DNA of 41,614 nt from Candidatus Zhuqueibacterota bacterium (GTDB lineage: Bacteria; Zhuqueibacterota; Zhuqueibacteria; Residuimicrobiales; Krinioviventaceae), in NCBI GenBank assembly GCA_016928775.1, contig JAFGKD010000057.1, positions 1-41,614 on the forward strand, written 5' to 3'. A program made the position numbers and the translations under genes. Shown in pieces: positions 16,032 to 27,900 of this stretch (positions are counted from its first letter, which is position 1; every line of letters starts with the position of its first letter). Below the pieces are notes generated by a model, which was not told the origin of the DNA, searched no databases, and saw only the letters and a program-made list of their open reading frames with translations.

Positions 16032-17210
16032 ATGCAAAAATTTTGCGGCTATCTTTTAGCTTTGCTCTTCATTGGGATGAATCAAAGCTACGCGGAATCC
16101 ATCATTGCGGATCATCACTGCACACAGATTGAGCTGATTCCCATCTCCGCCATTGAAGCGGCCAAAGTCTCACTGCATATCGGCTACGGGCACACCTCGC
16201 ATGGCAGTCAAATCACCTCCGGCATGCAGGGGTTGGTGGATTTTATGAATAACAAAGGCTATCCGCACGACTTGTTTCAATGGAACCACAGCGGTTCTGG
16301 CGGCGCCCTGCATCTTTATCAGGGAGACGGCTATGGTGAAGGCGATCTCGATCACGATGCTGGTTATTATCCCGATTGGGTACAGGAGACGCGCGATTAT
16401 CTTGGCCTGCCAAACGCCGCCGGCCGCGGCAGCGCGCATCCGGAAATGAATGTCATCATGTGGTCATGGTGCGGCCAGCTCTCCGGGTACAGCTCGAATG
16501 AAGTGCAAACGCAGTATCTCGACGAAATGAACGCGCTGGAAACCGACTACCCGGGTGTTATCTTTATCTATATGACCGGTCATTCGGATGGCTCCGGCCT
16601 CGAGGGAACGTTGCATAAAAATAATCAAAAAATACGCGACTATTGCATCGCGAACAACAAGGTGCTGTTTGATTTTTATGACATCGAATGTTACGATCCG
16701 GACGGCATTTATTACGGCGATAAACACGTCAGCGATGACTGCTCATACGATGGCGGCAACTGGGCCCTGGAATGGCAGAGCAGACATCAGCGTGGTGTCG
16801 ATTGGTACGACTGTGAATCGGCACATTCGCAGCCGCTGAATGCCAATCTCAAGGCGTACGCGGTCTGGTGGCTGTGGGCCAGATGTGCCGGCTGGGATGG
16901 CGTAGCCACTGATGCAGCTGATAAAAAAAATGATCCGTGCTCTCTGGGCACTTTTACGCTTTATCCCAATTTCCCCAATCCCTTCAACAGCCGGACGAAC
17001 ATCCGGTATACTCTGCACCGAAACGCAACAGTTGCCCTGGCTGTCTTTGATTCATCCGGGCGTTGTGTCTTTTCCTCTCCCGCCGCACTTGAAAGTGCTG
17101 GCGAGCATATCGTCAACATAAACATGCACGACGTGCCGAGTGGGCTCTACACTTATCGATTGACTGTTGATAATGCTGTTGAGACGGGACGTCTCGTTCT
17201 GCTTCGCTAA
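16032..17210 (+). CDS. Secreted SGNH-hydrolase-like protein with FlgD-like/type A sorting tail
   Basis: 392 residues; ATG 16032 follows GGAGGA (16023-16028). Signal peptide about 1-21 (ends NQSYA). The body (25-300) has conserved-looking stretches GYGHTSHGSQITSGM, NVIMWSWCGQLSG and FIYMTGHSDGSG, and a His/Asp-rich region near GDKHVSDDCSYDGGNW. These suggest a hydrolase of SGNH-like layout, but no specific family can be named. The C-terminal 80 residues are a sorting domain: YPNFPNPFNSRTNIRYTL, a beta-sandwich, then GRLVLLR. Such tails direct outer-membrane translocation (type IX secretion) in related phyla. It lies 20 bases upstream of asnA. Confidence 0.75.
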   Translation: MQKFCGYLLALLFIGMNQSYAESIIADHHCTQIELIPISAIEAAKVSLHIGYGHTSHGSQITSGMQGLVDFMNNKGYPHDLFQWNHSGSGGALHLYQGDGYGEGDLDHDAGYYPDWVQETRDYLGLPNAAGRGSAHPEMNVIMWSWCGQLSGYSSNEVQTQYLDEMNALETDYPGVIFIYMTGHSDGSGLEGTLHKNNQKIRDYCIANNKVLFDFYDIECYDPDGIYYGDKHVSDDCSYDGGNWALEWQSRHQRGVDWYDCESAHSQPLNANLKAYAVWWLWARCAGWDGVATDAADKKNDPCSLGTFTLYPNFPNPFNSRTNIRYTLHRNATVALAVFDSSGRCVFSSPAALESAGEHIVNINMHDVPSGLYTYRLTVDNAVETGRLVLLR

Positions 17211-17229
17211 AATCCAGAGGTTGCACCAC

Positions 17230-18270
17230 ATGAAAACGAATCTGATCATTCCCAAAAACTATCACTCTTTGCTCACGGTGCAGGAGACAGAACGAGCCAT
17301 AAAGCTGATCAAGGATTTTTTTGAAACAAATCTCGCGTTTGAGCTCGATCTCGTTCGCACGACGGCGCCGCTGTTCATTCGGGCTGGAACCGGCATCAAT
17401 GACGATCTCAATGGCGTTGAAAAACCGGTTTCTTTTAATATCGATACCATGAACGGAGATCAGGCCGAAATCGTCCAGTCATTGGCCAAGTGGAAACGTT
17501 TGGCTCTGGCCGATCTTGGATTTGATCTCCACACCGGACTTTACACTGACATGAATGCCATACGTCCAAGTGAGATTTTGGATAATACGCATTCTCTTTA
17601 CGTGGATCAGTGGGATTGGGAGTTAGTGATTTCCAAAGCCGACAGGCAGCTTGATTTTCTGATCAACATTGTCAAAAAAATCTATGATGTCATCCGGCGC
17701 ACGGAAAAGTATATTTGTTATCAATATCACGCTCTGACACCGACGCTGCCGGAATCGATTCACTTTATTCACGCTGAAGAGTTGGAAGAAAAATATCCGG
17801 ATATCACGCCCCGAGAACGGGAGTATCAAATCTGCAAGGAATTTGGCGCGGTTTTTATCATTGGTATTGGCGGGCCGCTCAAATTCAGTGAATTTCACGA
17901 CGGACGGGCGCCCGATTATGACGACTGGATCACGCCGACGATAAATGGCCGTAGGGGTTTGAACGGCGATATTTTCGTCTACAACCCGGTTCTGGACTCG
18001 GCGTATGAACTCTCGTCCATGGGTATTCGCGTTAATGCGGAGAGCTTGCTTCAGCAATTAGAGATCAGAAATGCCCTGCCTAAAAAAAGTCTCTATTTCC
18101 ATCAACGGTTGTTGAATAACGAATTGCCGCTTTCGATTGGCGGCGGCATCGGTCAATCGCGGCTGTGCATGCTCTATCTGAAAAAAGCGCATATTGGCGA
18201 AATTCAGGCGTCGTTGTGGCCGGACGAGATGCTGCAACTCTGTAGAAATAATAATATTCATTTGCTGTAA
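17230..18270 (+). CDS. asnA: Aspartate--ammonia ligase (asparagine synthetase A)
   Basis: 346 residues, close to the family length. ATG 17230 follows CAGAGG (17215-17220). It makes asparagine from aspartate, ammonia and ATP in the cytoplasm and has a class II aminoacyl-tRNA-synthetase-like fold. Diagnostic parts are FIRAGTGINDDLNGVEKPVSF, VQSLAKWKRLALADLGFDL (substrate/ATP region), LYVDQWDWELVI, and the C-terminal motif 3-like LPLSIGGGIGQSRLCMLYLK. All appear intact. It sits in an unusual place, between two secreted sorting-tail proteins, and the next gene's ribosome site begins immediately after its stop, so they may be co-transcribed. Confidence 0.96.
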   Translation: MKTNLIIPKNYHSLLTVQETERAIKLIKDFFETNLAFELDLVRTTAPLFIRAGTGINDDLNGVEKPVSFNIDTMNGDQAEIVQSLAKWKRLALADLGFDLHTGLYTDMNAIRPSEILDNTHSLYVDQWDWELVISKADRQLDFLINIVKKIYDVIRRTEKYICYQYHALTPTLPESIHFIHAEELEEKYPDITPREREYQICKEFGAVFIIGIGGPLKFSEFHDGRAPDYDDWITPTINGRRGLNGDIFVYNPVLDSAYELSSMGIRVNAESLLQQLEIRNALPKKSLYFHQRLLNNELPLSIGGGIGQSRLCMLYLKKAHIGEIQASLWPDEMLQLCRNNNIHLL

Positions 18271-18282
18271 GGAGGTTTTCTT

Positions 18283-20202
18283 GTGAAAAAGCTGGTCCAA
18301 AAAATGTTCGTTCCCATCATCGGCTTTTTTTCTCTGTTGTGGTTTTTTATTCGCGTCATTCCCAAACCGAGTCGCGCGACTTACCCCTGCATGCGCGTTG
18401 CCGCGCCTTTGGCGTCGACATTTGTTATTTATGTCATTGGATTTTTAACATCGATTTTTTTCTTCAAAAGAGCGAAAAAATTCTGGCAGCAATCACGCTA
18501 TGTCGTTTTCAGTTTAGCTCTGCTGCTCGGAATGGTTTTCGCTATCACTTCTTTTCTGCAAACGGATCAACCGGCTTACGCTTACGTGGCGTCGCCACCA
18601 GATGGTCCGAATCAGCCGATGGGCCAGGGCGTCGGCATCAATCCCGGACGCGTTGTGTGGATTCATAATCCCGATGCCACGGACGAAACCTGCCGCAATC
18701 GACGGAATGACTATTGGTCGGATGATGCCAACACGAACCAGCAGATCGTGAATGACATGCTCTCTGAGGCGCTGCAAGCCTTGTCCAATACAGATTCGGA
18801 TGCTTCGGCCTGGGAAGTCATCTTTCGCCATTTCAACAACACGCACGGCAAGGGTGATGTCGGCTATGCAGCCGGAGAAAAAATCGTCATTAAAATCAAC
18901 CTCAATGGCAATGGATGTAATTACAACAGCAATAATTACGAGCGCTGGGACTTGGAAGCGATCGACACGTCGCCGCAAATCGTTTACGCCATTCTGGATC
19001 AACTTGTCAATAAAGCCGGCGTAGCGCAGGAAAATATCGGCTTTGGAGATCCTGGACGCAATGTTGATGCGCTCTATTGGGATAAATGCCACGGAGAATT
19101 TCCGAATGTCCATTATTGGGGGAGAGCAAACGGGCGAACCAGAATCATACAATCCCAAAATGCTGAAATTTATACCAGTGATGGCACAATGGAGGATTAT
19201 TTGCCCCAGTGCTACCTGGACGCCGACTATATGATTAATATCCCGGTTTTCAAAAAACACCATCGCGCAGGTGTATCGATAAGCAGCAAAAACCATTTTG
19301 GCGATTTTGTTCCGTTCCACAATGGCAGCGCATCTCGCTGGCATTTCAGTCTGCCGGCATCCGAGGGTGGCGGGGATGTCAACAATGGCGACTATGGCCT
19401 CTACCGCTGTTTTGTCGATTTTATTGGCCACAAGCATATCGGCGGGAAAACAATCCTGTACCTGGTGGATGGCTTGTGGAGCTCCACCAATTGGGCGCAT
19501 CCGCCGATAAAGTGGCAAATGAGTCCTTTTAACAACGATTGGCCGTCATCGATTTTTCTCTCTCAGGATCCGGTGGCCATCGAGTCGGTTGTCTTTGATT
19601 TTTTATTTGAAGAATTTGATCGTGACCACCCCACCGAAGGCAACTATGATCCGTCAGATAATAAAGGACCCTTCCCGCACTACGCCGGGGTGGATGATTT
19701 TCTGCATCAGGCAGCTGATTCGAAGAACTGGCCGGAAGGATTGATCTACGATCCGGAAGGCGACGGCACTCCGCTGCCGGCAAGTATGGGAGTACATGAG
19801 CATTGGAATAACGCGATCGATAAGGACTATTCAAGAAACCTCGGCATGGATTATGGCATCGAGCTGGTGAGGGGCAAGACAACGCGTGTCGCCGAATCGA
19901 TAACAACCGTGCAAGACTTTGAATTGTTGCAGAATGTTCCGAATCCCTTTAATCCGACAACCACGATCGAATACGCTGTTGCCACACCAGGCACTGTTCG
20001 CCTTTCCATTTACAATGTTATAGGCCAGCGCGTTAACGTCTTGACAGACGAGTTTCACCAGGTTGGTCAGTATAAAATCCGGTGGAATGGCCATCTCGAC
20101 AATGGTCAAAAAGCGCCCTCCGGCCTGTATATTTACGAACTTGTAGTACAAAACGAAAAGCGATCCTTTGTCAGCTCGAAAAAAATGCTGCTGAGCAGAT
20201 AG
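18283..20202 (+). CDS. Membrane-anchored DUF362 protein with FlgD-like sorting tail
   Basis: 639 residues. The start is GTG 18283 behind GGAGG (18271-18275). Two to three hydrophobic helices occupy about 8-26, 42-62 and 71-92, the last followed by PAYAYVA, which could be a signal-peptidase site. Residues about 105-500 are a DUF362 domain (EKIVIKINLNGNG, GVAQENIGFGDPGRN, YMINIPVFKKHHRAGVSISS and KNHFGDF, then IFLSQDPVAIESVVFDFLFE). The C-terminal 90 residues are a sorting tail (LQNVPNPFNPTTTIEYAV, ending MLLSR). DUF362 proteins have no settled function; some carry iron-sulfur clusters, but no cluster Cys motif is visible here. The combination of several N-terminal helices and a secretion tail is odd. 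Confidence 0.85.
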   Translation: MKKLVQKMFVPIIGFFSLLWFFIRVIPKPSRATYPCMRVAAPLASTFVIYVIGFLTSIFFFKRAKKFWQQSRYVVFSLALLLGMVFAITSFLQTDQPAYAYVASPPDGPNQPMGQGVGINPGRVVWIHNPDATDETCRNRRNDYWSDDANTNQQIVNDMLSEALQALSNTDSDASAWEVIFRHFNNTHGKGDVGYAAGEKIVIKINLNGNGCNYNSNNYERWDLEAIDTSPQIVYAILDQLVNKAGVAQENIGFGDPGRNVDALYWDKCHGEFPNVHYWGRANGRTRIIQSQNAEIYTSDGTMEDYLPQCYLDADYMINIPVFKKHHRAGVSISSKNHFGDFVPFHNGSASRWHFSLPASEGGGDVNNGDYGLYRCFVDFIGHKHIGGKTILYLVDGLWSSTNWAHPPIKWQMSPFNNDWPSSIFLSQDPVAIESVVFDFLFEEFDRDHPTEGNYDPSDNKGPFPHYAGVDDFLHQAADSKNWPEGLIYDPEGDGTPLPASMGVHEHWNNAIDKDYSRNLGMDYGIELVRGKTTRVAESITTVQDFELLQNVPNPFNPTTTIEYAVATPGTVRLSIYNVIGQRVNVLTDEFHQVGQYKIRWNGHLDNGQKAPSGLYIYELVVQNEKRSFVSSKKMLLSR

Positions 20203-20204
20203 TA

Positions 20205-20903
20205 ATGTGCCCAAGAGGTGAGAGACGTATAAAAACAAATCAGACCAGAAAGTTTTTGATACCGGCAATTATAATGCTCACCATTTTTATGGTGATGCGT
20301 TGTGAAAAATCATTCGAACCGGTCGAGACCAGCGGTGATATTGCCGGTTTCGCCATGAGTATCGCTGGTGACGCAGCAGTGATTTATCCTGCATTTATTT
20401 TTGCCGGCGATAGCCTCATCACGACAACGACGAAAAATGGTGATTTCACCATATCCTCTTTGCATGAGGGATATTATAGTTATACATGCTCGGCTTTGAA
20501 TTTTCGCGATACCCCCCTGCAGGTGCAAGTGGTCGGCGGCACAACAACAACCGTCGTTTTTGCCATGACTCCCGACTCTTCGACCGGAAGAGTGTATGCG
20601 GAGTTTCAGGATAATACTCTCTTACAAGAGGCGCTGATGACGGATTCGTCTTTGTCAGAGTGGAGCGAAAAGGAGCTTTTTGATGGCGTTACCGGAGCGA
20701 CACTGCAATCCAAGACGCTTAGAATGAAATTGCCTGACCGAAAGATTTTTTTTGCGGACAGCCTCATTGCGATATCCGATGATTTTGGCCAGTGCTGGAT
20801 TACTCTATTAGCACAAAAAAGCATTATAAAGCTGATTGTTTTTAGTGCTCTATCTTATTGTCTATTGCATTTGATACGCTTTTGGAGTGAATTCTCTGTG
20901 TGA
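20205..20903 (+). CDS. Envelope protein with carboxypeptidase-regulatory-like domain, unknown function
   Basis: 232 residues if read from ATG 20205, two bases after the upstream stop; ATG 20274 is an alternative. A hydrophobic stretch (FLIPAIIMLTIFMVM) precedes a cysteine at about 33 (VMRCEKS), reminiscent of a lipoprotein site but with an unusual Arg before Cys. Residues about 42-125 look like a carboxypeptidase regulatory-like beta-sandwich (GDFTISSLHEGYYSY, TTTVVFAMTPDSS). The C-terminus (KSIIKLIVFSALSYCLLHLI) is hydrophobic and unlike the preceding part, so either a tail anchor or a late frameshift has replaced the natural end. Context suggests expression with the DUF362 gene. Confidence 0.6.
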   Translation: MCPRGERRIKTNQTRKFLIPAIIMLTIFMVMRCEKSFEPVETSGDIAGFAMSIAGDAAVIYPAFIFAGDSLITTTTKNGDFTISSLHEGYYSYTCSALNFRDTPLQVQVVGGTTTTVVFAMTPDSSTGRVYAEFQDNTLLQEALMTDSSLSEWSEKELFDGVTGATLQSKTLRMKLPDRKIFFADSLIAISDDFGQCWITLLAQKSIIKLIVFSALSYCLLHLIRFWSEFSV

Positions 20904-20906
20904 ATT

Positions 20907-20929
20907 CTCGTGGGCCACTGGCCTGCGAG
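20907..20929. other. Small GC-rich hairpin after the 20205 gene
   Basis: CTCG-TG-GGCC-ACT-GGCC-TG-CGAG forms a 4+4 bp stem with an internal TG/TG mismatch. No T-run follows, so it is not a standard intrinsic terminator. The 227-base gap up to 21130 otherwise holds one sequence resembling a dispersed repeat half (TCTTTGAGACCTCGGCGGTT, about 21069-21088). Confidence 0.4.
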
Positions 20930-21130
20930 TTAGGCAAACTGTTACTGTTATGGATGGGAGCACTCAAATTCACGGCTTTGCCGTTATGCATTCACGAAGA
21001 GAATGCACTCCAAATAAGCACTGCTTTTCTGAGTTAATAGAGCAATCATTTGAATTTTTTCTCGGCGATCTTTGAGACCTCGGCGGTTAAAAGGTCTATA
21101 GAATATGGTTGACAAAGCGAGGAGAGAAAC

Positions 21131-21664
21131 ATGGCATGGCGCATCATTCCAGTGAATGATTTTGATATCAAAATATTTGATGCCTGGGACAAGCGGTGGT
21201 TTGCACTCACGGCCGGCGATTTCAGACAACAACATTACAATACCATGACTGTTGCCTGGGGCAGTTTGGGCATCATGTGGAACAAACCTTTCGCCCAGGT
21301 TGTCGTGCGACCCACTCGTTATACTTTTGAATTTATGGAACAGTATGACTCTTTCACTTTGTGCGCGTTTGATCGCCGATTTCGCTCGGCTCTGCAGTTG
21401 CTCGGATCACGATCCGGTCGAGACAGTGATAAAATTGCCGAATCAGGTTTGACATTAATACCATCGCAACGCATAGCAGCACCGGCTTTTGCCGAGGCTG
21501 ACATCATTATCGAGTGTGTGAAAATGTACTGGCAGGATTTTGATCCGTCTCATTTTCTTGATCCCGACATAGAAAAAACCTATCGACTACGAGATTATCA
21601 TCGTATCTATTTTGGCAGGATTCTGACTATCCAATGCCGTGACGACTCGCAGCCGAATAAGTGA
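21131..21664 (+). CDS. Flavin reductase-like (flavoredoxin-type) FMN-binding protein
   Basis: 177 residues; ATG 21131 follows GGAGAG (21121-21126). Resembles flavin-reductase-like split-barrel proteins: the opening LTAGDFRQQHYNTMTVAWGS replaces the usual 'VTTxxxxGxxNxMTxxWG' strand pair. WNKPFAQVVVRPTRYTFEFM and SFTLCAFDRRFRSALQLLGS then follow the family order. The central SGRDSDKIAESGLTLIPSQR and the EADIIIECV strand also fit. Predicted to bind FMN in the cytoplasm. The redox partner is unknown and no neighbour points to one. Confidence 0.87.
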   Translation: MAWRIIPVNDFDIKIFDAWDKRWFALTAGDFRQQHYNTMTVAWGSLGIMWNKPFAQVVVRPTRYTFEFMEQYDSFTLCAFDRRFRSALQLLGSRSGRDSDKIAESGLTLIPSQRIAAPAFAEADIIIECVKMYWQDFDPSHFLDPDIEKTYRLRDYHRIYFGRILTIQCRDDSQPNK

Positions 21665-21940
21665 TGTTTAAAAGCTCACCTTTTTCGCTCTTTTCTGTTC
21701 ACACCTGATTCAACCTGTTTACTCCTGGAACAAACATCATCCGGTCTTTTTTGACATCCATTCTGTTCGTTTAATTGCCATCCGCGACCCTGCTGTTTTT
21801 ATTATGTTTTTTCAGTACTTATGCCATATAAGCTGGTTGTCTGATGCGTACTTTTTCCCCCCGTGAAAGAGAACCTTGGGTATACTCTTTGCAGATAGTC
21901 CACTGATTTATTCTATCATGATATTTTTGGAGGATGTGCT

Positions 21941-24900
21941 TTGTCTGATCGTGGACATTTCAAATGGAATATATTTTTAGCTGCATCGTTGCTCGTGATG
22001 TCGTTTCTTTTGGCGGAGCGCGGTGTTGGACAAACAACCGTCATGCCGGTTGGCAACTCGATTACCGCGGGAAAGACGCCATCCGGCGGTACCAGCGATG
22101 GCTTTCGCGGTTATCTCAAGAATGAGCTGGGAGCAAATTATACTTTTGTGGGGGATGACATCACTGTGACCCCCGGGCTGAACGGTCATTTTAAGAGTGG
22201 TAGCAAAATCAGGGATTTTTTAGCCGGCGGGGAAAAAGATATCACTGTCGCGCTGAACACGCACAATCCTGAAATTGTTCTGCTGCATCTCGGCACCAAC
22301 AATATTAATTCAGATACGCGGGTGGGACCATACACGGATGGCTTTACGCCCTCGGGCGAGCTGAAAGAACTCATCAACACCATTGGCAAGCATCAGAGCG
22401 TCAGCTCTATTTTGGTCTGCAAAATTATTCCCAAGCTCGACGCCAACATGATGAATATCCCGCAAATCAACGATTTTAACGAAGAAATCGAACGTATGTT
22501 TTTTGACAACGCCATCAGCGGCAAAGCTGTCATTGTCGATATGAATTCCATGGTCTCTATTCAGGAATTGACCGATGGCATTCATCCAATCGAAGCCGGT
22601 TATCAGCGTATGGCGGGCGAATTTTCTCGAGTCATCAAAGCCATCACCAACAATCCGAATGATATTTATCGTCCCAATCCGATCAGCATTGTCGAAGCGA
22701 TTGCCACCGACGAGCCAGCGATTTCATTAACCTGGTGGACGCCGAATGATCAGGGCGGCGGTATCGTCAATTTGTACGAACTTCGCTATCTTGTTGATCG
22801 AGAAATCAATGCGTCAAATTTTAAAACCGGCACGCTCGTTTCTATCAGACGACCGGATAAAAATTCACCCTCAAGCGGACAAGAGCGCACCAAAGTAACC
22901 GATGGTTTGTTGGGTGGACGAACGTACTATTTCGCGATTCGTGTTTACGATCAAAACAATAATGTCAGCGAAATAAGGTCATTTCCTGGCCAGACGACGC
23001 CGGATGAGCTGCCCGAACCTGGCATCGCCTTTGTTGACGAGTTTAACAACGCCTCTTTCCCGGGGTGGAGCGCTGACCCGGCGTATCAAGTGTCCAATGG
23101 CAGATTGCGCAATACTGATCCAGGCTCGGGTTGGAGTAAACTGGCTATTCTGGATTCAATAAAATATACACCTTTTGCCGAGTTTGTTGAAGTTGGTGCC
23201 CGATATGCCAATAGCGATGGTCTTGGCGGGATTGGTCTCGCCATGCTACTGGATACTGATGATTATCGCATCGCCAGCGGCTATATGATTCGTGTCTATG
23301 GTGATATTGCGCTTTATGAAATCGTCAATGGTGAGGCGGGTGCTCGAATATATTCCACTTCCACTTCTATCGAGCCTGGCCCGGGTGATACGCTTTCGGT
23401 TGTCTATCGGAACAATCCAACCGCCAATTCATTCGAAGTCAAAGTAAATGGTAATTCCATTGGCATCGTCCAGGACGCCGACAAGCTGTATGGTCAATCA
23501 AACATTCTTTACTCGGGTCTTATCCTGCACGGCAGCTTTTCGCCGCAAGTCGACAGCTATGATATCAAAATACCGCAACTCGAGCCAGAGAGTATGGTCA
23601 TCTTTGGCGATCCGCCAATCTTTGGCGAGGTGGAAAAAACCCTTGGTGCGCCGCTGTCGGTCAAAGTGCTTGACCTCAATGGTGTTGGTGTTGCCAATGT
23701 TCCGGTCGATTTTAGTGTGTTGTCCGGCGTAGGCGCCGCCTTTAGCGCTGATGATGTCTGTGGTGATTTTAATGGCCATTACTATATCGAAGCCGAGCTG
23801 GGCATCGTTGAATCCCCGATGGTCAAGGCCAAGGACAATACCGCTTCAAACGATCAATATATTTACACCAAAACCAACGGCGATGGTCTGGCAACCTATT
23901 CCTTCTGGATTTGTAGCGGCTCCTATACGCTCTGGTTGCGCGCCCATGCGCCGGATGGTAATTCCAACTCTGTCTATTTCGCCATTGATAATCCGGATAA
24001 TTTGGGTAACGATGCTTCAAAGCTCGAGTTTGATATTACGACAGACTGGGAATGGAGCACCAAAGCTCGACGAAGCAACATCTCGCTGAACGAGGGATTT
24101 CACACGCTCTACCTCAAGGGTCGCGAAGCCAACCTGGCCATCGACAAAATACTCTTTACGTCGCAATCAGGTTTCGTACCGACCGGTGAAGGTGGTTCGG
24201 TGCCACAGTTTGCTAATATCACCAACAACAAGGGAATTGTCTCGACAGATGTGACATTTGGTACCCAGGCGGGTGAAGTGGTGATTCAGGCGATCTCCTA
24301 TGCGATTCCTACGGCTAATAATTTTGTCGTGTTTCCACCCATCCTGGTCAATGGCGGTACACCGGCCAGTTTTCTCGCGCTATCGGATAATATCATTCAA
24401 GGTGAAGCCGGCAAAGCGCTGCCGAGCCCGTTCCAGGTCGAAGTGCTGGACGCTTACGGCAATCCACGTCGCGGAGAACAAGTGATATTCGAGGTCATCA
24501 GCGGCGATGGTCGTTTCAGCGGCAGCCAGGTTGCCAAAGCCAACACCGATGAGTACGGTATCGCGGAAGCTTATCTGAAGCTGGGTTTTGAACCGGAAAC
24601 GGTGATTGATGCCTATTTGAATGATGTTCCCGAGATACAACATCTCACCTTTAAAGGTATAGCCCAGGAAGGCACTATTCCTTTTGAACTGGTGCGCGTC
24701 AATGATCTGGACCATTTTGACACCGATGTGAATACTACGCTGTCGGAATCGCTGCAGGTGCGGGTGTTGAACCAAAAAAATAATCCCTATGCCGGCTATC
24801 CGGTCAAATTTGAGATCATCGCAGGCAATGGCACGCTCAATGGCCAATATACAACCGTGACGGATTCGACAGACCGCGATGGTCTGGCGTCGGTATTATG

Positions 24901-27900
24901 GCATATCGGTACAAAGGCCGGCGAGAATGCGCACATTGTTCGGGTGGATGCGGCGCTGAACGGCGCGCCCATTGATTTCACCGCAAGCGCCAGGCCGGAT
25001 GATGCCTATCAAATGGCTCTTTTGTCAGGTGACAATCAAAGCCAGGGGGCCGGTAAAACGTTTGCCGATTCTTTGGTTGTTGGTATCCGGGATCAATACG
25101 GCAATGGTATAACAAATTATAGTGTCAGATTTTCGGTTGTCTCGGGCGACGGCAATTTTGAAGGGATAACCGGCACAGCAACTGCCAACGCGTCGAAGGA
25201 TGTGACGACAAACAAAAATGGCAACGCTGCTGTCTCCTATACCGCCGGTCCTCGTACCGGGCCAACGCAGATCAGAGCCGAAGGTTTGCAGCAGCCGCCG
25301 CTCCCGACGCAAAATTATCGAATTTTTAATTTGACCGTGAATGCGCCGCTGCCGCAATCGGTTCAAATTGTTTCCGGGAACAGTCAAACAAACGAAGTAC
25401 AAAAGGACTTGTCGCCGTTCAGAGTCCGGATTCTCGATCCCTTTGGCCAATATGTTACGGCCGGTGTCAAAGTAAGATTCCAGGTTTTGCCCGGCTATTC
25501 TTCACTGTTTGACAACGAGCCCGTATACGATACTGTCACAGATGCAAATGGCTATGCGCAAGCGACGTTGACGTTAGGCTATAATGCCGGCGAGCAACGT
25601 GTGCAGGTTAGTTTGCCAAATTATCCCGAAGTCGCGCCGGTCGAGTTTGTGGCATGGGCGACAGCGGGACCAGCGGCAAAACTGAAATCCCTCAGCCAGG
25701 TGACATTTTCCGGCCAGGCGGGCAGCACAGTACCCCTTCGCGTCCAGGTCACCGACATGTATGACAATGTGAAACCCGGACATTCGGTGAGTTTTCAGGT
25801 TGATGCCGGTGGTGTGATCAAATTGCCCAATGGCGGTACGACGGCACAACTGAGTATCGACTCTGACAGCAAAGGTGAAGCTGTTGTCTCTTTTCAAATG
25901 GGCAGCAAAGTCAGTGTCGCAAATAAAATCACCGCAAGCTCGTTAAAAAGCAGTGGCGGTGCCCTCAGCGGGAGCCCCATAGAGTTTGTCGGGCATGTTT
26001 TACCCGGTGATCCAACACAACTTGTCAAAGAAACGGCGGATGGACAGAGCGCGCCTGTCGCGACGACCATGCCCACCCCATTTGGCGTTCAGGTTTTGGA
26101 TGCGAACAATAATCCGGTTTCAAACGTAAAAATTTCGTTTATGGCAACCGCCAGGAATGCGCTCCTGGATGGTTTGGCGTCCATTCCTCCCAAGACCACG
26201 AACGCAGAAGGACGCGCGAGCGTCATCTACACTGTCGGTACGACAGCAAAAACCTACAGTGATACGCTTCGGATCACTCTCCTCGAGCATAATCTGGAAA
26301 CAAAATACCTGATCACTGCACTCCCGAGTGATCCCGCGCGCATGGCCTTTGCCAGCGACAGCTTGTGGGAAAGAACATTGGGATACAATGACAATGAAAA
26401 TACTGTTGTGCCAAAAGTAAAAATATCAGACAGCTATGGCAACGCGGTCAACAATCAGCATCCGGTCACCTTTAAAATTATCCAGGGTTCAGGTTCATTG
26501 CTCCCCGGAGATGTCCAGGAAATCACAAAGAACACAGTCAATGGTATTGCAGAAGTGACCTGGCGCCCTGGTACAACACCGGGGGAAAATCTGTTGCAGG
26601 CAAGCAGTACTGCCAACGGTACAGCGCTGATCAAATCGCCCTTAAAGTTCAAGGTGATAACGAGCGCCGGCGCGCCGGAAAATATAGTATTGGTGCAGCC
26701 GGACACCAACTGGATCAATGCCACAGCCAACCAACCTTTGCAATTAAAAGTGAAAATCACCGATCACTGGGACAACGCGATTGTCGGGAAAGCGGTGAAA
26801 TTCAAGGTGAAACTGCCGGAAACCGGCAAAGGGACGCTGATCGATGATCAGGGGAGGGAAGTCTATGAAATAACACTCATCAGCGATGCCCAAGGTTTTG
26901 CACAAGTGTTATTCAAGCCGGTCGTGACCACCTTGACGGTCAATCAGGTTGAAATATCTGTCGACCGGGGACCGAACCAGCAACCGCTCTATTTTTGGGT
27001 GCACGTGTTCGGCGAAACACCCAAGGCGCAGCGAATGCAAATTGTCAGTAGCAAGCAGGTGACCGTTCAGGCAAACGCACTTGTGAACGTCGAAGTGGCG
27101 GCTTTTGATGCTGTCTCGGGCGGTTCGCGCGTTCCATACCATACGATTTCGTTCAGCATCAAGTCGGGAAAAGGCAGCCTCGCTTCATCTGGTAACACCT
27201 TCAGCACCCGCCAAACCGGAGCGGACGGCAGCAATGCAAAGGAAACCTGGAATGTCGGGCCACATGTGGGGCGGGCGGTGCTTGTCATCAACGGCAATAC
27301 ACCATATGGCTCACCGGATTCCGTTATCGCCACGGTGCAGCCCGCAGCCCCGTTCGCGGACTCGTCGAAAATAGAGGTGCTGAGTGGTTTGACGGCTGGT
27401 ATTAAAAGTATCGTAAAAATCTCGTTGCTGGATCGCTATGGCAATCCTGTGAGCGGTTACGATCTCGAACTAAAATCACCCGATGCCCACGCTACATTCG
27501 AGCAACCCGCGGCTCCAACAGATGTCAATGGCTGGGCATACGGTTCGGTTTCTTCCACAAAAGCCGGACCAATTCGAATTTACGCTACGATGAAAAACGA
27601 CGCTTCGTTTCGAATTCCGGAAATAACCGTACATGTGCAGCATGGCACGGCGGCTAAACTTGAGCTTTTACCAGGGCAAAACAATATATTTGTCGGTAAT
27701 ATTGGGGCAATCCTCAAGACACCCTTAACCGTGCGCGTGACAGATGCTTATGGAAATGTGGTTGGCGCCAATCGCGCCCAAGTCAAGTTTGCCCTCACTG
27801 GTGGTGGTTCATTGGAGGGAAGCGACGCTTCAAAAAATACCGCCTTTGTCAAAACAGATTCATACGGTCTGGCACAGATTCAGGTCATTATGGGAACAAA

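Noticed and set aside
18514..19518. 334-codon reverse open frame opposite the DUF362 gene
   Set aside because: The forward strand encodes recognisable DUF362 and sorting-tail motifs, so this is a shadow.
20887..21075. 62-codon open frame after the 20205 gene
   Set aside because: It overlaps the upstream 3' end and a hairpin, ends within a possible dispersed repeat half, and has no ribosome site.
21751..21780. Promoter before the giant gene based on TTGACA at 21751
   Set aside because: The -35 is perfect, but no -10-like sequence stands at 16-18 bases; TTTAAT is only 13 bases away.
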